NCBI GenBank assembly: GCA_934364805.1
Contig: CAKRMH010000009.1
Span: 38,724 to 102,723, forward strand
Source: an uncultured Lachnospiraceae bacterium
GTDB lineage: Bacteria; Bacillota; Clostridia; Lachnospirales; Lachnospiraceae
Reading direction: 5' to 3'
DNA: 64,000 nucleotides
The position numbers were made by a program, and so were the translations under genes. This document shows positions 48,097-57,459 of the stretch, in pieces; position 1 is the stretch's first letter, and the number at the start of each line of letters is the position of its first letter. The notes under the pieces were generated by a model. That model worked only from the letters and a program-made list of their open reading frames with translations. It did no database searches and was not told where the DNA came from.

Positions 48097-49074
48097 TTAT
48101 TTGTAGCTGCTTACATTATTACTATCTACTTTCTCAAATGGAACCCACACATACAATCCATCATCAGTTGCACCCTCTATATCCTGTACAGACTGACCAC
48201 TTATAAGCTTAAGTGCTGCATCAATCGCAGTCTTGCCCTGACCACTGCCTGACTGATATACGGTGAATGCCATATCGCCATTTTCAATTGCAGTACATCC
48301 GTCTGCTGTAGCATCTATACCCAATATAGGCAGGCTGTTCAGGTCAATACCAGCATTCTTACACGCTTCTATGACTCCAAGTGCCATTCCGTCATTGTTA
48401 CAGATCACGCAATCTGCTTTTGATCCTGTTTTCAGGAAAAGTTCAAACATTTCTCCTGCTGTATCGCCATCCCAGTTTGCATAATCTTCAAATACATAGT
48501 TGATTTTCTTACCGCTTGCCTCCAAGGTTTTCTTCACGCCTCTGGTTCTTCCTTCTGTAGCAGAATGTCCCTTTGGTCCTTTGAAAATCACTACATTTAT
48601 CTCATCCTTGTCAGCAAACTTATCCAGCACATATTCTGCCTGATACTGACCTGCCACGCTCTCGTCTGAACCAACATATATGTACTGTCCCTCAGATAAC
48701 TGTTTTTCATTCGGACAGCTATTGAAAAATACAATTGGTATATCTCCCGCATTTGCCTTTAGTTCTACCGCAGTATCAGTCGATACCGCGCCACAGAGGA
48801 TAGCGTCATAGCCCTCTGCTGCTGCTTTTTTAATATGCTCCACCTGATTTTCAATATTATCTTCCGCATCAAAAACATCAAGCTGTATTCCCTGGGCATC
48901 AGCCTCCTGCTGGGCTGCGTCTACTAGCGTCTGTCTGAAATCATCCATTGCATTTACGCTGAGGAGGATTTTTACATTACTGCTGCCTGCACTTGTGGTC
49001 TGACTGCCACAGCCTGTAGTCAGGAATACTCCAATTAGCAATATGCTTAACATGTATGCCAGCTTCTTTTTCAT
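48097..49074 (-). CDS. Sugar-type substrate-binding lipoprotein (RbsB-like)
   Basis: The 325-residue precursor has a lipoprotein signal ([12 protein letters not shown]; Cys near residue 22) and a Peripla_BP_4-type fold ([36 protein letters not shown]). Such proteins bind ribose, galactose or autoinducer-2. The longest frame starts at 49107; AAAGGAGGG precedes the ATG at 49074. It begins one base after the MCP gene's stop codon, and no ABC permease or ATPase gene is nearby, so it may serve as a ligand presenter for the chemoreceptor. Confidence 0.9.
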   Translation of the reverse strand: MKKKLAYMLSILLIGVFLTTGCGSQTTSAGSSNVKILLSVNAMDDFRQTLVDAAQQEADAQGIQLDVFDAEDNIENQVEHIKKAAAEGYDAILCGAVSTDTAVELKANAGDIPIVFFNSCPNEKQLSEGQYIYVGSDESVAGQYQAEYVLDKFADKDEINVVIFKGPKGHSATEGRTRGVKKTLEASGKKINYVFEDYANWDGDTAGEMFELFLKTGSKADCVICNNDGMALGVIEACKNAGIDLNSLPILGIDATADGCTAIENGDMAFTVYQSGSGQGKTAIDAALKLISGQSVQDIEGATDDGLYVWVPFEKVDSNNVSSYK

Positions 49075-49075
49075 T

Positions 49076-51079
49076 CTAGTATCCCTCCTTTTCAACCTTA
49101 AATGCATCCACCTGATTTGCCAGTTCCTTAGCAGAAGTGGTAAGTTCCCTGGCGTCGCTTGCTACTGTCTCACTGTTTCCTGTGATACTATTCGCATGCT
49201 CTACCATGTTATCAGAGGTAGCCAGTATTTCCTCTGAGCTGGCTGCCTGTTCCTCTGAAATGGCGGCTACATTGTTTGCCACTTCATCTACCTTTTCTAC
49301 TTTCTCAATCATCTGAAGAACCAGAGCGCTTACCTCATCAATATTGCCAAATATGACATCAAAAGTCTTTAAAGCGTCAGCGACTAATTCGCTGCTGCTG
49401 TTGATATTTTCAGCGCTGTCATCCGCCTGCAATACAGCATCCTTTACCAGTAAATTTATCTCTGATATAAGTTTTTCGATATTTTGTACTGACTCTGCAC
49501 TGTTCTTTGCAAGCTGGCCTATCTCAGTAGCTACAACAGCAAAGCCCTTGCCGGCTTCTCCTGCTCTTGCTGCCTCTATAGAAGCATTTAATGAAAGTAA
49601 GTTAGTTTCCTCAGCAATTCCACTGATTACACCTGTGATATTTGTAATCTCCTCTGAAGCTTTTCCTACCTTGTCTATTGCCTGCTGCAGTTTAAGCACA
49701 GATTGATTGATATTCTGCATTGCATCCCCCACATTCTGCATGTCGGACTTGCCCTTTCTTGACACTTCCACAGTGTCCTTCATCTTCAAATCAACCTGAC
49801 TGCCCTCTTCTCTGGTGTCTGAAACTACCATTGCCAGAGTTGTGGCATTTTCTGCAATCTCATTAACTGAAAGTGAGAGCTGCTCTACTGTATTATTTAA
49901 TTCCTGCATAGACTGGCTCTGGGTTCTGGATGCATCATACATCTGACCCGATATCAGGCTGCTGTTATCCGCCTGCTCATGCAGCTTGTCCGCTACTCCA
50001 CGGATGGACAAAATCATGCCCCTCATAGACTGGATAAAGTGCTGTACACACTGGCTCATCACACCGATTTCATCATTACTTTTTACATCCACGCTCACCG
50101 TGAAATCACCATCTGTCATGGCTGTAATTACGCTGGTCAGCTCTTTTACAGGCTTTATTACCATATGGACTGTGCGCTCGATGATAACAGCTAATATCAG
50201 AAGAGAGATTATTCCGATAAGTACCATTACCATTCTGACAGTGTTAAGCCCCGAATAAACTGTGGCTATTGGAACATAGGATACCAGAAGCCAGTCAGTT
50301 CCAGATACCTCTGCACAGGCAGCCATCCTGTTATCAATCTCTTCCATGCCATAATCACCAGATACTCTTTTTTCTTCAATTCTCTTGTAAAAGCTGTCAT
50401 CTGACCCACTTAACTTTGAGAAAATCAAACTGCTGTCACGGGCTGCAAGTATTGTACCATCCTTGGCATCTACTAGAATCGCCTGCGCATCATCCATCTG
50501 TACAAAGCTGTTTACAATAATACTGATACGCTGTAATGACAAGTCTGCTGATATAACCTTCATAGTCGCTGAGCCATCATTCAAAATACCAGACGCACTG
50601 ATAACAGCCTCTCCGTCTGCATTTGTATAAGCATCAGTAAAGTCCATGTTTAATCTGGTAAGACCATCCTTATACCACACGGAATCTGTCGGATTGCTCT
50701 CTGTCTTATCTGATCCGGCTGCTTTCATCATCTTTCCATCAGCGTCTGCGATGTATAGTCCATTTGGACAGTCGTCATCATAGCCATAATATCTGTCCAA
50801 TATACCCTGAAGCTGTGCATCATCTGCATCCAGCCCCTCAATCGTCTCCTTTGCCATCTGGAATGCTGCCTGATTTTCCCCAAGCCAGGCTTCAATCTCA
50901 TTTGCCTGATTTTCAATAGATGAATTCAGTAAATCTGTGGCATATTCTGTGATTATCTGCTTTGATACAAAATATGACATACCTACCAGTACAATCCCAA
51001 TCACAATGACAACTGGAAGAAGCGTCCCCAGAAGCTTTGTCTTAATGGAAGTTGTTTTCTTTTGTTCTTTTTGTTTCAT
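49076..51079 (-). CDS. Methyl-accepting chemotaxis protein with Cache sensor
   Basis: The 667-residue receptor has an N-terminal membrane helix (about residues 15-38), an extracytoplasmic double Cache-like domain (about 40-275), a second helix, HAMP (about 300-350) and a signalling domain with the hairpin tip [29 protein letters not shown]. It should feed CheA/CheW. The longest frame starts at 51100, but GGGAGAAGG precedes the ATG at 51079. It is followed at one base by a binding-protein gene. Confidence 0.94.
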   Translation of the reverse strand: MKQKEQKKTTSIKTKLLGTLLPVVIVIGIVLVGMSYFVSKQIITEYATDLLNSSIENQANEIEAWLGENQAAFQMAKETIEGLDADDAQLQGILDRYYGYDDDCPNGLYIADADGKMMKAAGSDKTESNPTDSVWYKDGLTRLNMDFTDAYTNADGEAVISASGILNDGSATMKVISADLSLQRISIIVNSFVQMDDAQAILVDAKDGTILAARDSSLIFSKLSGSDDSFYKRIEEKRVSGDYGMEEIDNRMAACAEVSGTDWLLVSYVPIATVYSGLNTVRMVMVLIGIISLLILAVIIERTVHMVIKPVKELTSVITAMTDGDFTVSVDVKSNDEIGVMSQCVQHFIQSMRGMILSIRGVADKLHEQADNSSLISGQMYDASRTQSQSMQELNNTVEQLSLSVNEIAENATTLAMVVSDTREEGSQVDLKMKDTVEVSRKGKSDMQNVGDAMQNINQSVLKLQQAIDKVGKASEEITNITGVISGIAEETNLLSLNASIEAARAGEAGKGFAVVATEIGQLAKNSAESVQNIEKLISEINLLVKDAVLQADDSAENINSSSELVADALKTFDVIFGNIDEVSALVLQMIEKVEKVDEVANNVAAISEEQAASSEEILATSDNMVEHANSITGNSETVASDARELTTSAKELANQVDAFKVEKEGY

Positions 51080-51117
51080 TGCCTTCTCCCTTTCTCTCAT
51101 GCTTCATATAGTTTACA

Positions 51118-51131
51118 TTATAAGCGCTTTG
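51118..51131. promoter_or_regulatory. cre-like palindrome before the MCP gene
   Basis: Minus-strand ACAAAGCGCTTATA next to the TATAAT at about 51115-51120 resembles a catabolite-responsive element core (AAGCGCTT). If it is a CcpA site, it would overlap the promoter and repress. Confidence 0.4.
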
Positions 51132-51293
51132 TCTATTTTTCACAAGCATTCATGATAAAAACCAGCTTTGAAAGGCCAATTTAATTATTAGCCTGCCATT
51201 TTCGAGAAAATTTTTATTTCAACATTTTTGGTTAAAATATTAAAGTTATCCACATCCCATATCTTTATTTTACTTCATTACAGAAAAAAACGC

Positions 51294-51323
51294 AAAAAAG
51301 GACCCATTCCGAAGAATGAGCCC
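51294..51323 (-). terminator. Terminator after the SPFH gene
   Basis: GGGCTCATTC-TTCG-GAATGGGTCC stem with a stable UUCG tetraloop followed by six T residues, 8 bases after the SPFH stop codon. Confidence 0.92.
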
Positions 51324-51330
51324 TGATACT

Positions 51331-52263
51331 TTATGCCTCTTTGTCTTTTGCGATCTCCGCAATGGATTTGGTGAGTCCGGCGATTCCCTGGATCTCGGAT
51401 GGAATAATGATCTTTGTCGCTTTTCCATCTGCAGCCTTTGCAAACGCCTCAAGACTCTTTAACTGGAGAACCGCTTCATCCGGTCCAGCTTCTCTTAACA
51501 TCCGAAGACCATCTGCATTTGCCTGCTGGATCTTAAGAATTGCTTCTGCCTGACCTTCGGCTTCCTTCACAGTAGCCTCTTTCTTCGCTTCTGCGCGGAG
51601 AATTGCTGCCTGTTTCTCAGCCTCTGCATCAAGAATTGCAGATTCCTTATTACCCTCGGCAACGAGGATCGTAGATTTCTTCTCACCTTCTGCGCGTAAG
51701 ATTGCCTCACGACGTTCACGCTCAGCCTTCATCTGTTTCTCCATCGCATCCTGGATGGCTTTTGGTGGAATGATGTTCTTTAATTCAACACGGTTTACTT
51801 TAATTCCCCATGGATCTGTTGCAACATCAAGCGTTGCTCTCATCTTCGTATTGATCGTCTCGCGTGATGTCAGAGTCTCATCCAGCTCCAGATCACCAAT
51901 GATGTTACGAAGTGTTGTTGCAGTCAGGTTCTCAATTGCCATGATCGGATTCTCAACGCCGTATGCATACAGCTTTGGATCTGTGATCTGGAAATATACG
52001 ACCGTATCGATCTGCATGGTTACGTTATCCTTTGTAATCACCGGCTGTGGCGGGAAATCCACAACCTGCTCTTTCAGCAGTACATTTTTCGCAACTCTGT
52101 CGATAAATGGCACTTTAAAATGCAGACCAACCTGCCATGTTGCCATGTATCCTCCAAGTCTTTCAACGATCACTGCGTGTGCCTGTGGCACGATCTTCAC
52201 ACAGCTTGCAAGAATTGCAAGTACGATGATCAAAATAATGATTCCAGCAATAATGCCTCCCAT
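51331..52263 (-). CDS. SPFH-domain membrane protein (stomatin/QmcA type)
   Basis: The 310-residue protein has one N-terminal membrane helix (about residues 3-22), an SPFH domain (VPQAHAVIVERLGGYMATWQ; DNVTMQIDTVVYFQITDP; about 25-190) and a long Ala/Glu-rich coiled coil (about 190-270). Proteins of this type scaffold membrane microdomains and control proteases. It lies 3 bases after an NfeD-like gene, the usual partner. AAGGAGG precedes the start. Confidence 0.93.
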   Translation of the reverse strand: MGGIIAGIIILIIVLAILASCVKIVPQAHAVIVERLGGYMATWQVGLHFKVPFIDRVAKNVLLKEQVVDFPPQPVITKDNVTMQIDTVVYFQITDPKLYAYGVENPIMAIENLTATTLRNIIGDLELDETLTSRETINTKMRATLDVATDPWGIKVNRVELKNIIPPKAIQDAMEKQMKAERERREAILRAEGEKKSTILVAEGNKESAILDAEAEKQAAILRAEAKKEATVKEAEGQAEAILKIQQANADGLRMLREAGPDEAVLQLKSLEAFAKAADGKATKIIIPSEIQGIAGLTKSIAEIAKDKEA

Positions 52264-52266
52264 AAG

Positions 52267-52731
52267 TTACTCCTCCTTGTTCTTTTTCACAATTAATTTT
52301 ACACCGGCGATCCGGACGATCTCTGCAAGCCCGCCTGGTTCGATCACCTCTTTATCATCATCGGTGCGTACGGTCCATTCCTGCCCATGGACAACCGCAG
52401 TACCGGTCTGATCTATATTGCTCACACGTTCCTTAATGCTGATCACTTCTCCGATCAGGCTGTCCGAGTTCGTCATCGTTACTCTGGAATTCACGAACTT
52501 CTTCGCCCACGGTCTTGTTGCACACAAAAGAATGACGGAAACCACAAGAAATAATACGATCTGGACACCAGTTCCTGCTCCAAGAATCGCTGCGATCAAA
52601 GCAACGAGTGCTCCCGCAGCAAACCAGATCGATGTCAGTCCCACCGTGATCAGCTCCGCTACAACAAAAACGATCATAAGCACAAGCCATAATGTAATAT
52701 ACGAATTCATCCCCGAAAAAATACAAAACAT
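52267..52731 (-). CDS. NfeD-like membrane protein
   Basis: The 154-residue protein has about four hydrophobic segments (residues 8-90) and a C-terminal OB-fold domain (GEVISIKERVSNIDQTGTAV; VHGQEWTVRTDD), as in short NfeD proteins. These partner with SPFH proteins. The longest frame starts at 52794, inside the histidine kinase gene region; AGGAGGG precedes the ATG at 52731. Confidence 0.9.
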   Translation of the reverse strand: MFCIFSGMNSYITLWLVLMIVFVVAELITVGLTSIWFAAGALVALIAAILGAGTGVQIVLFLVVSVILLCATRPWAKKFVNSRVTMTNSDSLIGEVISIKERVSNIDQTGTAVVHGQEWTVRTDDDKEVIEPGGLAEIVRIAGVKLIVKKNKEE

Positions 52732-52777
52732 ACAAATTCCCTCCTGTCTTTTTAATTCTACCTGTTTTCCCTGAAAA

Positions 52778-53956
52778 CTACAAGGAAATATCAATGAAAA
52801 AAGCTTTTGTATATCCTGGATAATTTCCCAGTGAAAGCTTCCACCCGTGCATCGCCACGATCTTTGCAGCTATGGATAACCCCAGACCGCTTCCACCCTT
52901 GGAATTTCTGGATTCATCTCCCATTGCAAACGGTTCGAACAAATGCCCGGCAACCGATGGTGGAATCTCTTTTCCATTGTCTGCGATCACAATATGCGCC
53001 TTGTCATCTTCACAATCTGCCCGAACCAGAATCGTTGTGCCGGCATCATTATGACGCATCGCATTCGTCAGAAGATTCGTGACCACACGTGACATCTGAA
53101 GTCTGTCCGCTTCTACCTTCCATTCCAGCTCTGGAAGATCGATCACAAGTTCCATGCCGTTTTCTTCCATATCAGAGTAGAGCATTGCTGCGTTCTCCCT
53201 CAGTAATTCGATAAGATTTAACGGTTTTTTATCCAGATGAAATCCTTCACTGTCAAGCTTCACATATTCAAAAAGCAGGTTGATAAGTTCATTCATCCGC
53301 ATGGATTTTGCCTGGATCACAGAAAGATATTCGTCCATTTTCTGCGGATCCGTCACCATTCCATCCTGGATCGCTTTTGCGTATCCGGCAACTGTTGTCA
53401 TCGGTGTTCTCAGATCATGTGCAATGTCCGAAAGCATAAGATTGCGGTTTCTGTCATATTCCTCATGAATCCTCTTCTCATGCTCCGTGATCTTTCTGAC
53501 CTCCTTGGAAACAATGACAGCAAAATACATCGCTGCTGCTACGTAAGGAAACAGGATCAAAACGATCATGGCAAAAATGATGAGTACCAGAAAAAGTGCC
53601 TGGTACAGATCCATCTGTGTGACAGATTTGTTGTCGTGAAGTCCCGGAACAAGTGCGATCATTCCTCCCTCGATCTGCTGGATCATATACTGAATCCCGG
53701 AGGCAGCAATCGTAGGAAATACACTTTTTAAACCAAGCAGAAAAAGTTCCACCAGAATCGATATGATCACAAGAATGATCTGCCATGTCGGAAGCGAACG
53801 GTTCCACGTATTATTCGCAAAGTAGTATTTCTGCACCATCGGAATGATAAACTGGTTTAACAGCTCTATAACAATCCGTTCCACAAATCCGACAAGGATC
53901 AGAATGATAATGAAATTTTTAATAAGAAAACCTCTTAAGTGATTCTTGTTTTCCAT
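52778..53956 (-). CDS. Sensor histidine kinase
   Basis: The 392-residue kinase has two membrane helices (about residues 10-35 and 115-145) with an extracytoplasmic loop of about 80 residues, a short linker, the H-box MLSDIAHDLRTPMTTVAGYA, N-box VVTNLLTNAMRHND, and G-boxes IVIADNGKEIPP and GGSGLGLSIAAKI. It phosphorylates the adjacent OmpR-type regulator. The start overlaps a weak RBS; AAAGGA lies 10 bases upstream. Confidence 0.94.
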   Translation of the reverse strand: MENKNHLRGFLIKNFIIILILVGFVERIVIELLNQFIIPMVQKYYFANNTWNRSLPTWQIILVIISILVELFLLGLKSVFPTIAASGIQYMIQQIEGGMIALVPGLHDNKSVTQMDLYQALFLVLIIFAMIVLILFPYVAAAMYFAVIVSKEVRKITEHEKRIHEEYDRNRNLMLSDIAHDLRTPMTTVAGYAKAIQDGMVTDPQKMDEYLSVIQAKSMRMNELINLLFEYVKLDSEGFHLDKKPLNLIELLRENAAMLYSDMEENGMELVIDLPELEWKVEADRLQMSRVVTNLLTNAMRHNDAGTTILVRADCEDDKAHIVIADNGKEIPPSVAGHLFEPFAMGDESRNSKGGSGLGLSIAAKIVAMHGWKLSLGNYPGYTKAFFIDISL

Positions 53957-53970
53957 TCCTTCTTCGTCCT

Positions 53971-54663
53971 TTATTTTTCCAGCCGGTAACCAAGTCCACG
54001 AATTGTTTTGATATAGGCGGATGGATCTTCATCCAGCTTGGCACGAAGTTTACTGATACATACCATAATATTATTGTCTGCGATAATATATTCCTCGCCC
54101 CATCCATATTCATAGATCTGCTGTTTGGTAAATACCTTTCCAGGATGTTCCATAAACAGCTCCATAATACGGAACTCCACGGACGTCAGTTCGATCTGTT
54201 TTCCATCTTTTTTCAGGACACAGCTATCCTTATCCAGCATCAGATCTTTGACTTTGAGCAATGAAACTGCCTGATGATCAGCTTCTCCATTGCCAAGTGT
54301 ATAGAATCTGCGGATATTGGAATTGATCCTTGCTACCGCCTCCAGTGGATTGAACGGCTTCGCAATGTAATCATCTGCACCAAGATTAAGACCCAGTATT
54401 TTTTCGGAATCCGCATCTTTGGCAGATAGGATAATAACCGGAATATTGCTTTCCTTGCGCAGCTCCCGAAGCAGATGATAACCATCCATTTTCGGCATCA
54501 TAATATCCAGAACACATAGATCGATCTTATTCTGGTGCAGCAATTCAAACGCTTCCTGCCCATCCTTTGCTTCCATCACCTGATAGTTTTCATTCTCAAG
54601 ATACAGACGAAGAAGTTCCCTGATCTCTTTTTCATCATCTGCAATCAATATCTGATATGCCAT
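53971..54663 (-). CDS. OmpR-family response regulator
   Basis: The 230-residue protein has a receiver domain with DDEKEIREL and the phosphoacceptor Asp in LCVLDIMMPKMDG (about residue 53), Lys in IAKPFNPLE, and a C-terminal winged helix (SVEFRIMELFMEHPGKVFTK). It is 12 bases after the DUF975 gene and precedes the kinase by 14. It probably binds the direct repeat upstream of the DUF975 gene. Confidence 0.96.
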   Translation of the reverse strand: MAYQILIADDEKEIRELLRLYLENENYQVMEAKDGQEAFELLHQNKIDLCVLDIMMPKMDGYHLLRELRKESNIPVIILSAKDADSEKILGLNLGADDYIAKPFNPLEAVARINSNIRRFYTLGNGEADHQAVSLLKVKDLMLDKDSCVLKKDGKQIELTSVEFRIMELFMEHPGKVFTKQQIYEYGWGEEYIIADNNIMVCISKLRAKLDEDPSAYIKTIRGLGYRLEK

Positions 54664-54675
54664 TTTTCCCTCCTG

Positions 54676-55587
54676 CTACTGTCTGGCAGCCATATTGTTC
54701 ATCTGTGCATTTGCGGCAAAATCTGCCGGCTGTCCATATCTAAGTGTCTCATATAACGCCGCTTTTGTCGAATATTTATATGGATTCACATAAAACAGTC
54801 CGAGAATCCCAAGTGTAAACAGCGATAAGATCGACCATCCGAGGAAAGAAAGATCCAGCACAAACGCCTTCCACTTCTGCCCCTTCATCATCTGTCTGCT
54901 TATCGCAAACGCCTGATCCTTCGGCATATCCGGATGCTCTGCAAGCAGATATGGGATCATCTGGTATTCATATGCTTTTATAATGCCCGGAATGATAAAT
55001 AACAGCGACCACAAAAACGTATAAAGATCACGGAAAAACAGTGTTTTTACGATATTCATATAGGAATGATCAAAACTAAAGCATACCTCTTTTACTTCTG
55101 CTTTCATATTCAGATTGCGCAAAAAGAATCTCTTACATCCAAGTTCCAGCGGATTTAAAAAGAATGCTGTAATTGCGAATGCAATCGCAAGTGCGACAAC
55201 AAAGATCACAAGAAATACCAATATAAACCCAATCAGTGCGGCCATTCCTGCTCTTATCACATCAAGGTCCGCATCGGATGCTCCATCCACACTGTTATAT
55301 CCTTGCTGAAAGCCTGACATGAAATCGTCGTCCCAGTCATTGTCGTCCCAGTCATCATCATCCCAGTCATCATCACGATCCGTGTCATCCCATCCCATGA
55401 TATGATCTTCCGCTTTGCTGATCTGATCCGAAAGGAAATCATCCGTTACCGAAGATCCACCGGCTCCTCCAAAGGAAAAGCTGCCAGCTGCAATACAGCT
55501 GATGATAACTGCTACCAGAACCGACTTCCAGTAATTCGCTTTAAATCCGAATTTTCCCCTTTGTTTTACCTGTGCTCTCGTCCACAT
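54676..55587 (-). CDS. DUF975-family membrane protein with Asp/Trp-rich insert
   Basis: The 303-residue protein has about five to six membrane helices and ends with the cytoplasmic-looking YATKAALYETLRYG region usual for this uncharacterised family. Between the first helix and the second is an acidic insert with repeats of DDDWDD and DDNDWDD (about residues 75-95), outside or in a loop. The longest frame starts at 55620; GAAGGAGG precedes the ATG at 55587. Function unknown; position links it to the two-component system. Confidence 0.85.
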   Translation of the reverse strand: MWTRAQVKQRGKFGFKANYWKSVLVAVIISCIAAGSFSFGGAGGSSVTDDFLSDQISKAEDHIMGWDDTDRDDDWDDDDWDDNDWDDDFMSGFQQGYNSVDGASDADLDVIRAGMAALIGFILVFLVIFVVALAIAFAITAFFLNPLELGCKRFFLRNLNMKAEVKEVCFSFDHSYMNIVKTLFFRDLYTFLWSLLFIIPGIIKAYEYQMIPYLLAEHPDMPKDQAFAISRQMMKGQKWKAFVLDLSFLGWSILSLFTLGILGLFYVNPYKYSTKAALYETLRYGQPADFAANAQMNNMAARQ

Positions 55588-55688
55588 ATCCCATCCTCCT
55601 TCTATCATACATAATTCCATCTGGCAGGATATTATTTACTATCGTAAAAAAATCTTAGCATTCCATTCTTATCAACACACACAAAACA

Positions 55689-55705
55689 CCTTAATATTAC
55701 CTTAA
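55689..55705 (-). promoter_or_regulatory. Direct-repeat response-regulator box
   Basis: Minus strand TTAAGG-N5-TTAAGG: two copies at an 11-base period, as expected for OmpR-type regulators. The second copy lies 17 bases upstream of a TAAGAA -10-like element, in place of a -35 box. Confidence 0.55.
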
Positions 55706-55718
55706 ACATAACGTTTTT

Positions 55719-56870
55719 CTACATCCGGTAGATATAAAAAGCCATCTGATACGGAAGTCTTTCCTCCGGTGTGGCAAGCTCACAGCCGAGCAGTTTTTTG
55801 ATATTTGTCATACGGTAAATCACCGTATTACGGTGTGTATACATTGCATTGGATACTGCCTGAATACTTCCGTTATATTTCAGATACATTTCGAGCGTTT
55901 CCAGATAATTGCCGTTGTGTTTTTTATCGTAATGGATCAGTGGAGCAAGCTGTGATTCCACGATCTCCTGTAAAAGAGACTGATCTTCCACCGCATACAA
56001 AAGACGGTACAATCCCATCTGATCAAAATACAAAAGCCTCTCCTGTTTGTTCTGCGCCATCGTGACTGCCGCCTTCGCCCGGTGATAACCAATTGACAAA
56101 TTGGATATATCTGTAACACGGCTTCCAACACCGGTATAAAGCGGAATTTCCGGCATTCTGCGCTGTGCGCGCATGCACATTCCTGTCACGATCTCATCCA
56201 GATCCTTGGAAGAAACATCATTGACAACCAGAATAAAATTGGAATCGTAATAGAAAAAATTCCCATTATGCGTGATTTTTTCCAGATAAACCTGGATCCG
56301 GTAGGAAAGCTTCTTGCGTTCCACGGTATCCATGGTATCGAGATCGCCTGTGGAGATCAGCACCACCTGAAAAGTGCCATCCACATCAAAATACGGAAGT
56401 AGTTCCTTCCGGTAGGATTCCTGATTATCGGGCTGTTCCACCGCACTGATCAGTGCATTGGATATCTGTTCATCCGCATTTCCCTGCAAAAAAATACGGA
56501 TGCTGAAATCCTTGATCATATCGGAGAGAAATATCTCCCATGGAACGATCATAAGCGGAAAATCATTCGTGTTACAATACTCGATGATCTCCTGCGGCAC
56601 TTCCATAATATATTTTCCCACATTAATAATCAGCCCTGCGGCATGATGCCGGAGCAGATCCTCCAAAAGTGCTTTCCATGCTCCGGTTGTTTTAAACCCT
56701 AGTCCAGTCGTCACTGCAAGCTCTTTGCCCCAGAAATGCTGAATGATCGTGGTATCCTCCAGCAGATGCACCCAGCTGATGGAATTGGACCATCCATTCT
56801 CACCTGCGATCATCTCCATTTTGTATCTGGTTTTGGATAAGATCAACATATCTTCTATTGTAAAGCCCAT
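55719..56870 (-). CDS. PucR-family transcriptional regulator
   Basis: The 383-residue protein has the N-terminal PucR domain (MGFTIEDMLILSKTRYKMEM; about residues 1-125), a central degenerate GGDEF-like domain (CdaR type, about 150-290) and a C-terminal HTH (LETLEMYLKYNGSIQAVSNA and MYTHRNTVIYRMTNIKKLLG). Relatives control purine, allantoin or amino-acid catabolism. The effector is unknown. It is divergent from the small protein and aspartase genes. Confidence 0.9.
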   Translation of the reverse strand: MGFTIEDMLILSKTRYKMEMIAGENGWSNSISWVHLLEDTTIIQHFWGKELAVTTGLGFKTTGAWKALLEDLLRHHAAGLIINVGKYIMEVPQEIIEYCNTNDFPLMIVPWEIFLSDMIKDFSIRIFLQGNADEQISNALISAVEQPDNQESYRKELLPYFDVDGTFQVVLISTGDLDTMDTVERKKLSYRIQVYLEKITHNGNFFYYDSNFILVVNDVSSKDLDEIVTGMCMRAQRRMPEIPLYTGVGSRVTDISNLSIGYHRAKAAVTMAQNKQERLLYFDQMGLYRLLYAVEDQSLLQEIVESQLAPLIHYDKKHNGNYLETLEMYLKYNGSIQAVSNAMYTHRNTVIYRMTNIKKLLGCELATPEERLPYQMAFYIYRM

Positions 56871-56909
56871 ATTTTTCCCCTTCTTTGAAGTCTTTTCCTT
56901 TATATTTTA

Positions 56910-56942
56910 ACATAAATATGTACTGACAGCACATATTTATGT
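56910..56942. promoter_or_regulatory. 12-bp inverted repeat before the PucR gene
   Basis: ACATAAATATGT (56910-56921) and its exact complement ACATATTTATGT (56931-56942) are separated by 9 bases, 40 bases upstream of the PucR start. A good candidate for autoregulation. Confidence 0.55.
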
Positions 56943-57035
56943 TCTGTTTTTTAGATATCGGGTCCATTGGATGATACCGAAATTCTGGTACTATATATAT
57001 AGAAAGAAACAAGAGATTGAAGGAGGGCGTTTTTT

Positions 57036-57197
57036 ATGACAACAATGTATTATTCATTTATGACAATACCAGAAACAACTGTAACACCAAACTGGATGCG
57101 TGAAGAACGCTATCAGTACTGTGATCAGTCTGCACCGGAGCTTCGCCACGGAAAAGGAACATCCATCTGGTCCAGAATTAAAAAAGTTTTTTCATAA
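57036..57197 (+). CDS. Small protein of unknown function (53 residues)
   Basis: The frame starts MTTMYYSFMTIPETTVTPNW and ends KKVFS, with AGGAGGG 10 bases before the ATG and a strong terminator 20 bases after the stop. A TATATATA -10-like element lies about 45 bases upstream. The gene was too short to be picked up by size alone. It has no signal peptide, one Cys and a basic C-terminus. I do not recognise it, but the RBS and terminator make translation likely. Confidence 0.65.
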   Translation: MTTMYYSFMTIPETTVTPNWMREERYQYCDQSAPELRHGKGTSIWSRIKKVFS

Positions 57198-57217
57198 TAT
57201 AATTCCTAATAAATCCG

Positions 57218-57253
57218 GGAGGCTGCCATCATATGGCAGTCTCTCATTTTTTT
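57218..57253 (+). terminator. Terminator after the 53-residue gene
   Basis: GGAGGCTGCCAT, loop CAT, ATGGCAGTCTCTC then a T run. Strong stem ending 56 bases after the stop codon. Confidence 0.85.
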
Positions 57254-57459
57254 ATATCTTTTCAGGCAGACCCGGCACTTTACAAAACACCGGTTTTGCC
57301 AGCCACGCTTTATTTTCTTAAGTCAGAATCCATGTTTTGCTATTCTTTTTACAAATCCCGCTTAACGTATTTACCTTTTTCCCAAAGAGTGCTATTCTCA
57401 CCCCATTGAAAAAAGCGCGCAGTCAAAAAAACAATAAGAAAAAGGAGAATCACAAGATC

